DNA of 6,411 nucleotides, from NCBI GenBank assembly GCA_964644655.1, contig CAZXYA010000543.1:1-6411 (forward strand). The letters are read 5' to 3'. Positions 1-5,875 of the stretch are shown one piece after another; positions within the stretch are counted from its first letter, which is position 1, and each line of letters begins with the position of its first letter. The notes under the pieces are model-generated. The model was given only the letters and a program-made list of their open reading frames with translations. It searched no databases and was not told the DNA's origin. This stretch comes from JAFMDF01 sp964644655 (GTDB lineage: Bacteria > Bacteroidota > Bacteroidia > Chitinophagales > Saprospiraceae). The position numbers and the translations under genes are program-made.

Positions 1-520
1 GTACTGCGCCTTTAGCAGATGCATGCGTCCGAGGGTCATCAAAGAAAGTAGGGCCTGCCATCAAAGCGGAATAATAAATGTCTGGTGCAGGAATTTCATT
101 TAACATAGCGGCACGAGCCAAATAACCTAAAAAACGAGTGTCTCCTGCCATATCTCTAACGGAAGTAATGCCCTTGTCTAATAAATACGCCAATCGTTTT
201 TGGGTATCGACTATATTATCCGACCCGCTTGGGTCCGTTCCAAAATGGACGTGGGCATCAATTAAGCCTGGTATAATATAATTATCCGTCAAGTCATAAA
301 TAATCGTGTTTTTTGGAGGGATAATCGCTTGATGATACTCAATATTCTCAATGTGTTGATTGTTGATTAATAAATCTCCTTTTTGAGCATTTTCAGAAAC
401 ACCATCAATAATAAAGGCATTTTTTAGTAAAATATAAGTAGTATCCTTCGTTTCACTTTGTGCTTGGAGTATTGGTAGAATAGAAAGAAATAATAGGAAA
501 ATATGGAGTGTCTTTTTCAT
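1..520 (-). CDS. Exported amidohydrolase, N-terminal part (3' end outside window)
   Basis: This is the first 173 codons of a metal-dependent amidohydrolase, read leftwards from ATG at 520-518 and still open at the window edge. Residues 1-20 form a signal peptide: a KK pair, a hydrophobic stretch of about 14 residues, and a likely cleavage after LQA (residue 20), with no lipobox cysteine. The mature protein is therefore probably periplasmic or exported. The N-terminal beta-sandwich segment (about residues 29-80) leads into YIIPGLIDAHVHFG, with the HxH metal pair at H90 and H92. This motif is typical of the imidazolonepropionase/dihydroorotase-like amidohydrolases. Segment KGITSVRDMAG (about residues 115-125) is the conserved strand that follows in this family. 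The substrate cannot be told, because the remaining metal ligands and the substrate pocket lie off the left edge. The ATG was chosen because it gives an intact signal peptide. No Shine-Dalgarno sequence precedes it, which is usual in Bacteroidota. It is transcribed divergently from the ATPase gene at 798. Confidence 0.88.
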   Translation of the reverse strand, partial: MKKTLHIFLLFLSILPILQAQSETKDTTYILLKNAFIIDGVSENAQKGDLLINNQHIENIEYHQAIIPPKNTIIYDLTDNYIIPGLIDAHVHFGTDPSGSDNIVDTQKRLAYLLDKGITSVRDMAGDTRFLGYLARAAMLNEIPAPDIYYSALMAGPTFFDDPRTHASAKGAV

Positions 521-581
521 TTTGTATTTGTTTGTCTCTAAAATTAGTATTTTTTGACGATTTTTTATGAGGTATTGGATT

Positions 582-632
582 ATTGACTTCAGTCAATGTG
601 TGTTTTAAACCAATAAATTGACTACAGGTCAA
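582..632. promoter_or_regulatory. Pair of TTGAC/GTCAA inverted repeats, candidate operator
   Basis: Two related dyad-symmetric sites lie between the divergent genes. Site 1 (582-597) is ATTGACT-TC-AGTCAAT, a 7-base perfect inverted repeat around a 2-base centre. Site 2 (618-632) is TTGAC-TACAG-GTCAA, the same half-site with a 5-base centre. Their centres are about 35 bases apart, and they lie 62-114 bases upstream of the amidohydrolase start. Repetition of the same half-site suggests binding of a dimeric regulator, more likely controlling the amidohydrolase because of its proximity. No regulator gene is visible in the window. The symmetry is seen directly; the operator role is inferred. Confidence 0.4.
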
Positions 633-677
633 CCTATATACACCGACTATCTCAAAATAATCAAACCAAGATAGGGT

Positions 678-769
678 GGTTTTTCTACAGATATTTTTTG
701 ATTGGTGGAAAAATCTACTTGTTTTAACATGTATTTTTCCACGGATAAATAATTATTAGTGGAAAAATC
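678..769. repeat. Four 27-base-phased 11-base boxes in alternating orientation
   Basis: Boxes matching GTGGAAAAATC lie at 705-715 and 759-769 (both exact). Inverted copies lie at 678-688 (GGTTTTTCTAC, 9 of 11) and 732-742 (TATTTTTCCAC, 10 of 11). All four starts are exactly 27 bases apart. The block can also be read as two tandem 54-base units, each an inverted repeat with a 16-base centre. As RNA, the first unit pairs over all 11 positions if two G-U pairs are allowed, and the second over 10. The middle two boxes can pair instead, giving an alternative fold. The last box ends 28 bases before the ATPase start codon, so the block occupies that gene's promoter or leader region. No second copy was seen downstream of the ATPase gene, so it does not look like paired ends of a mobile element. 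Confidence 0.7.
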
Positions 770-797
770 CTTAAATTTACCATAAATATCATTAATT

Positions 798-2237
798 ATG
801 GAGAATTTATTTGTAGGACGGAAAGAAGAGTCTGAAATTTTAAACGAGGCATTACAATCTTATGAAGCAGAAATGGTGGCAGTAATCGGAAGACGCAGAG
901 TAGGCAAAACTTATTTAATTCAATCTATTTACCAACATCGTATTGGGTTTGAAGTCACAGGACTTCAGCATGCTACAAAAAAAGAACAATTGGAAAATTT
1001 TGTACTTCAGTTAGCTGAAGTATCGGGAAGTACATTTCCTATAAAACCACCGACGAGTTGGTTACAAGCATTTTCCTTATTAATAGCTTATCTAAAAGAA
1101 AAACAGAATAAGGAAAAATTAGTTGTTTTTTTTGATGAACTACCTTGGTTAGCAACACACAAATCGGGATTCTTAAATGGATTGAGCTATTTTTGGAATA
1201 GCTGGGCTGTTAAGCAAAATATAGTCGTTGTCATTTGTGGGTCCGCAGCTTCTTGGATGATACAAAAAGTAGTAAATAATAGAGGTGGTTTGCATAATCG
1301 AATTACCAAACAGATCCATTTAGCGCCATTTACTTTGGCAGAAACAGAAGCCTATTTAAAAGCTAGAAATTTACAATTTGACCGCTACCAAATTATTCAA
1401 TTATACATGGCGGTAGGAGGCATTCCTCATTATCTAAAAGAAATAAAAAGTGGACAAAGTGCAGTACAAAATATTAATCGAATTTGTTTCTTACCAAATG
1501 CTAGATTAAAGAAAGAATTTACAAGACTTTATCCTGCCCTATTTGCGAATGCGGAAAATCATATAGCGGTTATTCGTACTTTAGCCACCAAATGGCAAGG
1601 ACTAACTAGAAAAGAGATTGCTCAAGTATCTAAGGTGACAGAAGGTGGAAGTTTATCAAGGGTTTTAGAAGAATTGATTCAATCTGGATTTATTGCTGAA
1701 TATCGTCCTTTTGGCAAAAAGAAAAAAACAAAATTGTATAGGCTAACGGATGAATATTCTTTATTTTATCTGAAATTTATGGAGGGGCAAGCGTATGAAG
1801 GAAAAGAAATATGGAATCACCTTAGCCAAACTCAACTTTATAAAACTTGGAGTGGTTATGCTTTTGAAAATATTTGCCTTAAACATATTCCACAAATAAA
1901 AAAGGCTTTGGATATAGCAGGAATTTATTCACTATCTTCTTCCTTCTATCATAAAGGGAGTCAAAAAGAAGATGGCGCACAAATAGACTTGTTAATTGAT
2001 AGAAAAGATGGGGTAATCAATCTTTTTGAAATTAAATTTTATAATGACGTTTTTGCTATTAACAAAAGTTATGCTGAAAATATGAGGCAAAAACGTAGTG
2101 TTTTCAAAAATGTAACCCAAACGAATAAACAACTATTTTTTGTTTTAATCTCAATCTTTGGTTTAACCCCCAATTCCTACAGTATGGAGTTGATCGCTCA
2201 ATCTTTAACACTAGATGCTTTATTCCAACAACTATAA
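798..2237 (+). CDS. P-loop ATPase, archaeal-ATPase/DUF234 type with PD-(D/E)XK-like C-terminus
   Basis: A 479-residue protein of the 'ATP-binding protein' type common in Bacteroidota and archaea. The N-terminal ATPase domain opens with FVGRKEE (5-11), followed by a Walker A GRRRVGKT (31-38), a Walker B LVVFFDE (108-114) and a sensor-like strand VVVICGSAAS (143-152). The middle part (about 250-315) looks like a winged helix, with LTRKEIAQ and LEELIQSGFI. The C-terminal part carries the family's GYAFENIC segment (E357). It then has a PD-(D/E)XK-like core, ID-x13-EIK, with D397, E411 and K413. Cytoplasmic; no signal peptide or membrane segment is seen. The cellular role of this family is poorly defined. 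Nuclease activity is inferred only from these residues. Hand counts on three 60-base lines gave 22, 30 and 38 % G+C, against 43-47 % in most lines sampled from the next two genes, which hints at separate ancestry. The start is the first ATG, in an A/T-rich context without a Shine-Dalgarno sequence. Confidence 0.88.
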   Translation: MENLFVGRKEESEILNEALQSYEAEMVAVIGRRRVGKTYLIQSIYQHRIGFEVTGLQHATKKEQLENFVLQLAEVSGSTFPIKPPTSWLQAFSLLIAYLKEKQNKEKLVVFFDELPWLATHKSGFLNGLSYFWNSWAVKQNIVVVICGSAASWMIQKVVNNRGGLHNRITKQIHLAPFTLAETEAYLKARNLQFDRYQIIQLYMAVGGIPHYLKEIKSGQSAVQNINRICFLPNARLKKEFTRLYPALFANAENHIAVIRTLATKWQGLTRKEIAQVSKVTEGGSLSRVLEELIQSGFIAEYRPFGKKKKTKLYRLTDEYSLFYLKFMEGQAYEGKEIWNHLSQTQLYKTWSGYAFENICLKHIPQIKKALDIAGIYSLSSSFYHKGSQKEDGAQIDLLIDRKDGVINLFEIKFYNDVFAINKSYAENMRQKRSVFKNVTQTNKQLFFVLISIFGLTPNSYSMELIAQSLTLDALFQQL

Positions 2238-2248
2238 GTATTAGGCTA

Positions 2249-2273
2249 CCCTTCAGTAGAAGATTACTGAGGG
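2249..2273 (+). terminator. Short hairpin after the ATPase gene, weak terminator candidate
   Basis: Twelve bases after the ATPase stop codon, CCCTTCAGTA (2249-2258) pairs with TACTGAGGG (2265-2273). This gives nine base pairs with one bulged T and a 6-base loop. It is well placed for a transcript end, but no T-run follows, so it is not a standard intrinsic terminator. It may instead stabilise the 3' end of the message. Confidence 0.35.
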
Positions 2274-2578
2274 CATGAAGCATTGGGTTATTAAATAGTA
2301 TTTAGTAAGGAGTAAAAAATAACTACCGCATTTAGGAACTTATTCTTTGCTCGTTACTTAGGTTTAAAACAATCAATTCTTTGAAAATAATTCTGTTTTA
2401 GCCTTTACACAGTACTATACCATGCTAGATAGCCACAATAATAGAAAATACAAAAGTTATTTTGATACAATAAAGTTGGTAATTAATAAAATTTGACTTT
2501 TTACTTCCAATTAATTTTAAAATTGACGAATTTAGCCAAAAGAACTTTCATTTTATTTTTTGATTTAAAATCCTAACC
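2274..2578. other. Non-coding gap between ATPase and aminotransferase genes
   Basis: About 305 A/T-rich bases with no convincing open frame on either strand, no tRNA-like fold and no long repeat. Apart from the weak promoter candidate at 2461-2495, I see nothing assignable here. The length suggests that the aminotransferase is transcribed independently of the ATPase gene. Confidence 0.6.
2461..2495 (+). promoter_or_regulatory. Candidate Bacteroidota-type promoter for the ornithine aminotransferase gene
   Basis: A TTTG at 2461-2464 is followed after 23 bases by AAAATTTG (2488-2495). This matches 7 of 8 positions of the Bacteroidota -7 element TAnnTTTG, with a TTTG-type -33 element at the upper limit of spacing. 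It would start transcription roughly 75-80 bases before the ATG at 2579. In DNA this A/T-rich such a match can arise by chance, so the call is tentative. Confidence 0.25.
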
Positions 2579-3832
2579 ATGATAAAATCAGCCGTCAAAA
2601 AAGATTTAACCCAACAATTCATAGCAAGAGAAGACAAATATGGGGCACATAATTACCATCCATTACCAGTCGTATTGGAGAGGGGGGAAGGTGCTTCTAT
2701 TTGGGATGTGAACGGAAAACATTATTACGACTTTTTATCTGCTTATTCTGCGGTCAATCAAGGACACTGTCATCCGAGAATTATCAATGCTTTGACTACT
2801 CAAGCGACTAAATTAACCTTGACTTCTAGAGCTTTTCATAATAACCTTTTAGGAGAATACGAAGCATTTATGTCCAAGTTGTTCGGTTATGATAAGGTTT
2901 TGCCAATGAATTCTGGCGTAGAAGGGGTAGAAACGGCTATGAAATTATGTCGAAAATGGGGATACAAAGTAAAAGGTATTGCACAGAATCAAGCGAGAAT
3001 TGTTTTTGCAACCAATAATTTTCACGGACGAACATTATCTGTTATTTCTGCTTCTAATGACCCTGATAGTCGGGGTGGCTTTGGCCCTTATATGGAAGGG
3101 ATTCAGAGTGTATTATATAATAATCTGGAAGCGCTGGAAGACCTTTTTAAAAATGACAAAAATATAGCCGCTTTTATTGTAGAACCCATTCAGGGAGAAG
3201 CTGGTGTGGTTGTTCCTGATGCAAATTATTTACCTGGGGTAGCAGCACTTTGTAAACAATATAATGTGTTGTTTGTAGCAGATGAAATTCAAACGGGTAT
3301 TGCTAGAACAGGCAAAATGCTTTGCTGTGATTTATATGGGGTTCGACCAGATATTTTAATTTTAGGAAAGGCATTATCGGGAGGTGTATTACCTGTTTCT
3401 GCTGTATTAGCGGACGATGAAATTATGCTAACGATAAAGCCAGGTGAACATGGTTCTACTTTTGGTGGCAACCCATTGGCTTGTGCCGTAGCGATGGAAG
3501 CTTTGCAAGTGGTGATTGATGAAGACTTAGCAGCAAAATCAGAAGTTTTAGGTCAACAGTTAAGAGATGGATTAAATAAAATCGCTCAAAAAAATCCATT
3601 AATCCAATTGGTTAGAGGCAAAGGCTTATTGAATGCGATTGTAATTGATACACCCGAAGATTCTGGTTTAGCTTGGGAGATTTGTATGAAGTTTAGGGAT
3701 AATGGTTTATTAGCCAAACCGACCCACGGTAATAAAATTCGTTTTGCGCCACCATTGGTGATTACCGCAGCACAAATGGACGAATGTATTGATATTATTG
3801 ACCGTTCTTTGGCGGCGTTTTTAGTAGCGTAA
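2579..3832 (+). CDS. rocD: Ornithine aminotransferase (ornithine--oxo-acid transaminase)
   Basis: A 417-residue, PLP-dependent class III aminotransferase. It moves the delta-amino group of ornithine to 2-oxoglutarate, giving glutamate-5-semialdehyde and glutamate in the cytoplasm. It resembles animal ornithine aminotransferase along its length, with shared blocks such as YSAVNQGHCHP, VEPIQGEAGVVVPD, VADEIQTG, KPGEHGSTFGGNPL and RDNGLLAKPTHG. The PLP Schiff-base lysine is K264 in LGKALSGG, and D235 is the aspartate that contacts the PLP ring nitrogen. R151 (HGRTL) and E207 (QGEAG) match human R180 and E235, the residues that handle the substrate carboxylate in this subfamily. These separate it from acetylornithine and GABA aminotransferases, so the specificity call is strong. 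The length is that of a complete enzyme. The fusion gene begins 85 bases downstream on the same strand and supplies ornithine, so co-transcription is likely. No Shine-Dalgarno sequence is seen; the ATG fits the family N-terminus. Confidence 0.96.
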   Translation: MIKSAVKKDLTQQFIAREDKYGAHNYHPLPVVLERGEGASIWDVNGKHYYDFLSAYSAVNQGHCHPRIINALTTQATKLTLTSRAFHNNLLGEYEAFMSKLFGYDKVLPMNSGVEGVETAMKLCRKWGYKVKGIAQNQARIVFATNNFHGRTLSVISASNDPDSRGGFGPYMEGIQSVLYNNLEALEDLFKNDKNIAAFIVEPIQGEAGVVVPDANYLPGVAALCKQYNVLFVADEIQTGIARTGKMLCCDLYGVRPDILILGKALSGGVLPVSAVLADDEIMLTIKPGEHGSTFGGNPLACAVAMEALQVVIDEDLAAKSEVLGQQLRDGLNKIAQKNPLIQLVRGKGLLNAIVIDTPEDSGLAWEICMKFRDNGLLAKPTHGNKIRFAPPLVITAAQMDECIDIIDRSLAAFLVA

Positions 3833-3836
3833 ACTA

Positions 3837-3913
3837 ATGAGGTTATGAGTTGATGAGTTAATGAGATGACGTACTACCTCATTTGCTCATCAACTCATAA
3901 CCTCATCATCTCA
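3837..3913. repeat. Inverted octamer repeats forming a long hairpin between rocD and the fusion gene
   Basis: The left arm holds four tandem 8-base units starting with TGAG (3838, 3846, 3854, 3862). The right arm holds four units starting with CTCA (3878, 3886, 3894, 3902) plus a half unit at 3910-3913. Positions 3837-3857 pair perfectly with 3886-3906 over 21 base pairs. After one G-U pair and one mismatch, six more pairs follow (3860-3865 with 3878-3883), leaving a 12-base loop. The element starts four bases after the rocD stop and ends four bases before the fusion's ATG, so it fills nearly the whole gap. There is no T-run, so it is not a typical intrinsic terminator. It may limit read-through, protect or process the message, affect initiation at 3918, or be one copy of a genome-wide repeat. 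Confidence 0.85.
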
Positions 3914-3917
3914 AACA

Positions 3918-5816
3918 ATGAAAAAATCGATTAAAATCATCAAAAATCGCTCGGATATTGGTGCGGGAACCCGTGGGGCAGATATGGGGATTGATGCCAT
4001 AGAAATTGCGGCGATTAACCAAGGTAATACCTATTTTAATAACTACGAATACGAAGATGTAGAGACGCATAATGAGAGTATCTACAACATGGTGCGCAAT
4101 TCCTTTGCCAAGCGAATTGAGCATGTGATGGAGCAATGTTTGCGGGTTTGTCATGTGGTGGAAAGAAATATTAAAAGGGGGCATTTTCCAATTGTTTTAT
4201 CGGGTGATCATTCTTCGGCATTAGGGACCATTAGTGGTCTTAAAGATGCTCGACCTGATTTGCGTTTAGGGGTGATATGGATAGATGCACATGCGGATTT
4301 ACATTCGCCCTATACCTCTCCTTCTGGCAATATTCATGGCATGCCGTTGGCGGCAGCTATTGGCGATGATAATTTGGATTGTCAAATTAATGAAGTAACT
4401 AAAGAGACTCAATATTTCTGGCAGGAAATCAAAGATACAGGCGTTAATGGCCCTAAGGTAAAACCAGCAGATATTATCTTTTTTGGGGTGCGAGATACCG
4501 AGATGCCTGAAGAAAAGCAAATAGAAAAATATGGTATCAAAAATTATAAAGTAGCGGAAGTTAGGCATCGTAGTTTGGAAGTTTGTGTTGCAGAAGCTTT
4601 AGAAAAATTGACTGATTGTGACCATATTTACATTTCTTTTGATGTCGATAGTTTAGATTGTGATATGATTTCCTATGGGACGGGTACGCCTGTACCAAAG
4701 GGCTTTGACCAATATGAAGTGATTGCGATGATTGACCAATTACTTGCTTCTAAAAAAGTGAGTTGTATAGAATTTGTGGAGGTGAATCCTTTATTGGATA
4801 CTAGCGGAAATAAAATGGCAGAAACAGCTTTTGAAGTTTTAGATGCCATTACCCAAACAGTCAAAAGGATTTATTTACCTAACCCTATTACGGATATACA
4901 ATTGACCGATACGCTTTTAATGGTGCGGCCAACTAATTTTGGTTTTAACACCGATACAGCGGACAATAACACCTTTCAGGCGAATGATAAAGGTCTAACC
5001 AAGGCAAAAATTAAAGCGGCAGCCATCAAAGAATTTGACCGTTTTGTGAAAAAATTACAAGCTGCTGGCATTCAAGTGTTAGTGGAACAGGAACGGGCAG
5101 ATGCTACTAGTACGGATTCTGTTTTCCCAAATAATTGGTTCTCTTGTCATGCCGAAGGGCTATTGGTAACCTATCCCATGTACTCACAAATTAGACGAAC
5201 GGAAAGACATCCTAAAGTAATCGAATTTCTAAATAATCAATTCCAAATTAAAACGCATATCAAATTAGAAAAATGGGAGAAGAATGAGCAGTTCTTAGAA
5301 GGCACAGGCAGCATGATTTTAGATAGGCATCATAAGCTTGTTTATGCTTGTCGCTCTGTGCGAACCAACGAAGAATTACTCGACCAATTTTGCTATTTTA
5401 TGTGTTATGAAAAAGTCCTTTTTGATGCGGTTGATACGCAGGATGTTCCGGTTTATCATACCAATGTAATGATGGCTTTGGGGACAACTTTTGTCATCAT
5501 TTGTTTGGATAGTATTAAAGATAGTACACAGCGAGCATTAGTGGTTCAGTCTTTTGAGCAAACCAACAAGCACATTATTGATATTTCTTTAGCTCAAATG
5601 GGGGAATTTGCTGGTAATATGCTACAAGTTAAAAATAAAGACGGTGAACATTTCCTAGTCATGTCTTCTCGTGCCTATAAATCTTTACGGCCTGAACAAA
5701 TTCAGCAGATAGAAAAACATACCCAAATTCTACATAGCGATTTGAAAGTGATTGAGACCTATGGTGGTGGGAGTGCTCGATGTATGATGGCAGAGGTTTT
5801 TTTGCCGAGGAAATAG
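3918..5816 (+). CDS. Arginase fused to a citrulline hydrolase (CtlX)-like guanidine-modifying domain
   Basis: One uninterrupted 632-codon frame encodes two enzymes. Residues 1 to about 322 are an arginase of the eukaryote-like type, which makes ornithine and urea from arginine. All six Mn ligands are present: H98 (SGDHS), D123, H125 and D127 (DAHAD), D242 and D244 (FDVDS). H140 (SGNIHG) and E288 (EVNP) match the rat catalytic H141 and substrate-binding E277. After a short linker, residues from about 330 (LLMVRPTNFGFN) to 632 are a guanidine-modifying (amidinotransferase/deiminase superfamily) domain. It has D400 in TDSVFPNNW, the EGTGS segment at 461-465, H514 in YHTNVMM, and the nucleophile C622 in GGGSARCM. 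The domain best recalls the CtlX/citrulline ureidase group, which splits citrulline to ornithine, CO2 and ammonia. Arginine deiminase or dimethylarginine hydrolase activity remains possible. The domain following rocD supports an ornithine-forming role. Both domains look full length and intact. Cytoplasmic. The ATG at 3918 starts a normal arginase N-terminus; no Shine-Dalgarno sequence is seen. Confidence 0.92.
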   Translation: MKKSIKIIKNRSDIGAGTRGADMGIDAIEIAAINQGNTYFNNYEYEDVETHNESIYNMVRNSFAKRIEHVMEQCLRVCHVVERNIKRGHFPIVLSGDHSSALGTISGLKDARPDLRLGVIWIDAHADLHSPYTSPSGNIHGMPLAAAIGDDNLDCQINEVTKETQYFWQEIKDTGVNGPKVKPADIIFFGVRDTEMPEEKQIEKYGIKNYKVAEVRHRSLEVCVAEALEKLTDCDHIYISFDVDSLDCDMISYGTGTPVPKGFDQYEVIAMIDQLLASKKVSCIEFVEVNPLLDTSGNKMAETAFEVLDAITQTVKRIYLPNPITDIQLTDTLLMVRPTNFGFNTDTADNNTFQANDKGLTKAKIKAAAIKEFDRFVKKLQAAGIQVLVEQERADATSTDSVFPNNWFSCHAEGLLVTYPMYSQIRRTERHPKVIEFLNNQFQIKTHIKLEKWEKNEQFLEGTGSMILDRHHKLVYACRSVRTNEELLDQFCYFMCYEKVLFDAVDTQDVPVYHTNVMMALGTTFVIICLDSIKDSTQRALVVQSFEQTNKHIIDISLAQMGEFAGNMLQVKNKDGEHFLVMSSRAYKSLRPEQIQQIEKHTQILHSDLKVIETYGGGSARCMMAEVFLPRK

Positions 5817-5818
5817 CA

Positions 5819-5874
5819 GTTGTCGGTTATCAGTTGTCAGTTTAGCTCGAAGCCAACCGACAACCGACAACAGT
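5819..5874. repeat. Inverted heptamer repeats between convergent genes, possible bidirectional terminator
   Basis: The left arm is built of 7-base units, GTTGTCG (5819), GTTATCA (5826) and GTTGTCA (5833). The right arm has CAACCGA (5854), CAACCGA (5861) and CAACAGT (5868). Positions 5819-5836 pair with 5854-5871 at 16 of 18 positions, around a 17-base loop. The element begins two bases after the fusion's stop and ends one base before the stop of the convergent gene at 5876. This location suits a shared transcript end for both strands, although neither side has a long T-run. The build, tandem short units in inverted arrangement, copies the design of the 3837-3913 element with a different unit. 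Confidence 0.78.
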
Positions 5875-5875
5875 T

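Noticed and set aside
539..546. TAATTTTA on the minus strand as a -7 element for the amidohydrolase gene
   Set aside because: No -33 element is found 17-23 bases upstream, so the match is not supported.
678..769. Possible two-repeat CRISPR array, because of palindromic units separated by short gaps
   Set aside because: The repeat units diverge, the gap between units is only 16 bases, there are only two units, and no cas gene is in the window.
772..779. TAAATTTA as a -7 promoter element (TAnnTTTG) for the ATPase gene
   Set aside because: It matches 7 of 8 positions, but no TTTG or TTG lies at the proper upstream distance, and such words are frequent in this A/T-rich leader.
2332..2403. Short minus-strand frame of about 20 codons in the gap before rocD, considered as a gene remnant
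   Set aside because: Too short, bounded by stops on both sides, and not similar to any transposase or protein I recognise.
2979..3471. Small open frames overlapping rocD (plus 2979-3167, minus 3289-3471)
   Set aside because: Both sit inside strongly conserved aminotransferase sequence and carry no domain or independent start signal.
3906..4184. Open frame on the minus strand inside the start of the arginase gene
   Set aside because: It lies antisense to the conserved arginase domain; its translation has no recognisable motif and is explained by the codon pattern of the real gene.
4299..4864. Further minus-strand open frames within the arginase half (4299-4568 and 4673-4864)
   Set aside because: They mirror conserved, metal-binding coding sequence on the plus strand and show no features of their own.
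4880..4925. Possibility that the arginase and CtlX-like domains are two separate overlapping genes
   Set aside because: There is no stop codon or frame change between them. The ATG at 4920 (M335) could act as an internal start, but it lies within the conserved LLMVRP strand and would remove part of the domain's first strand.
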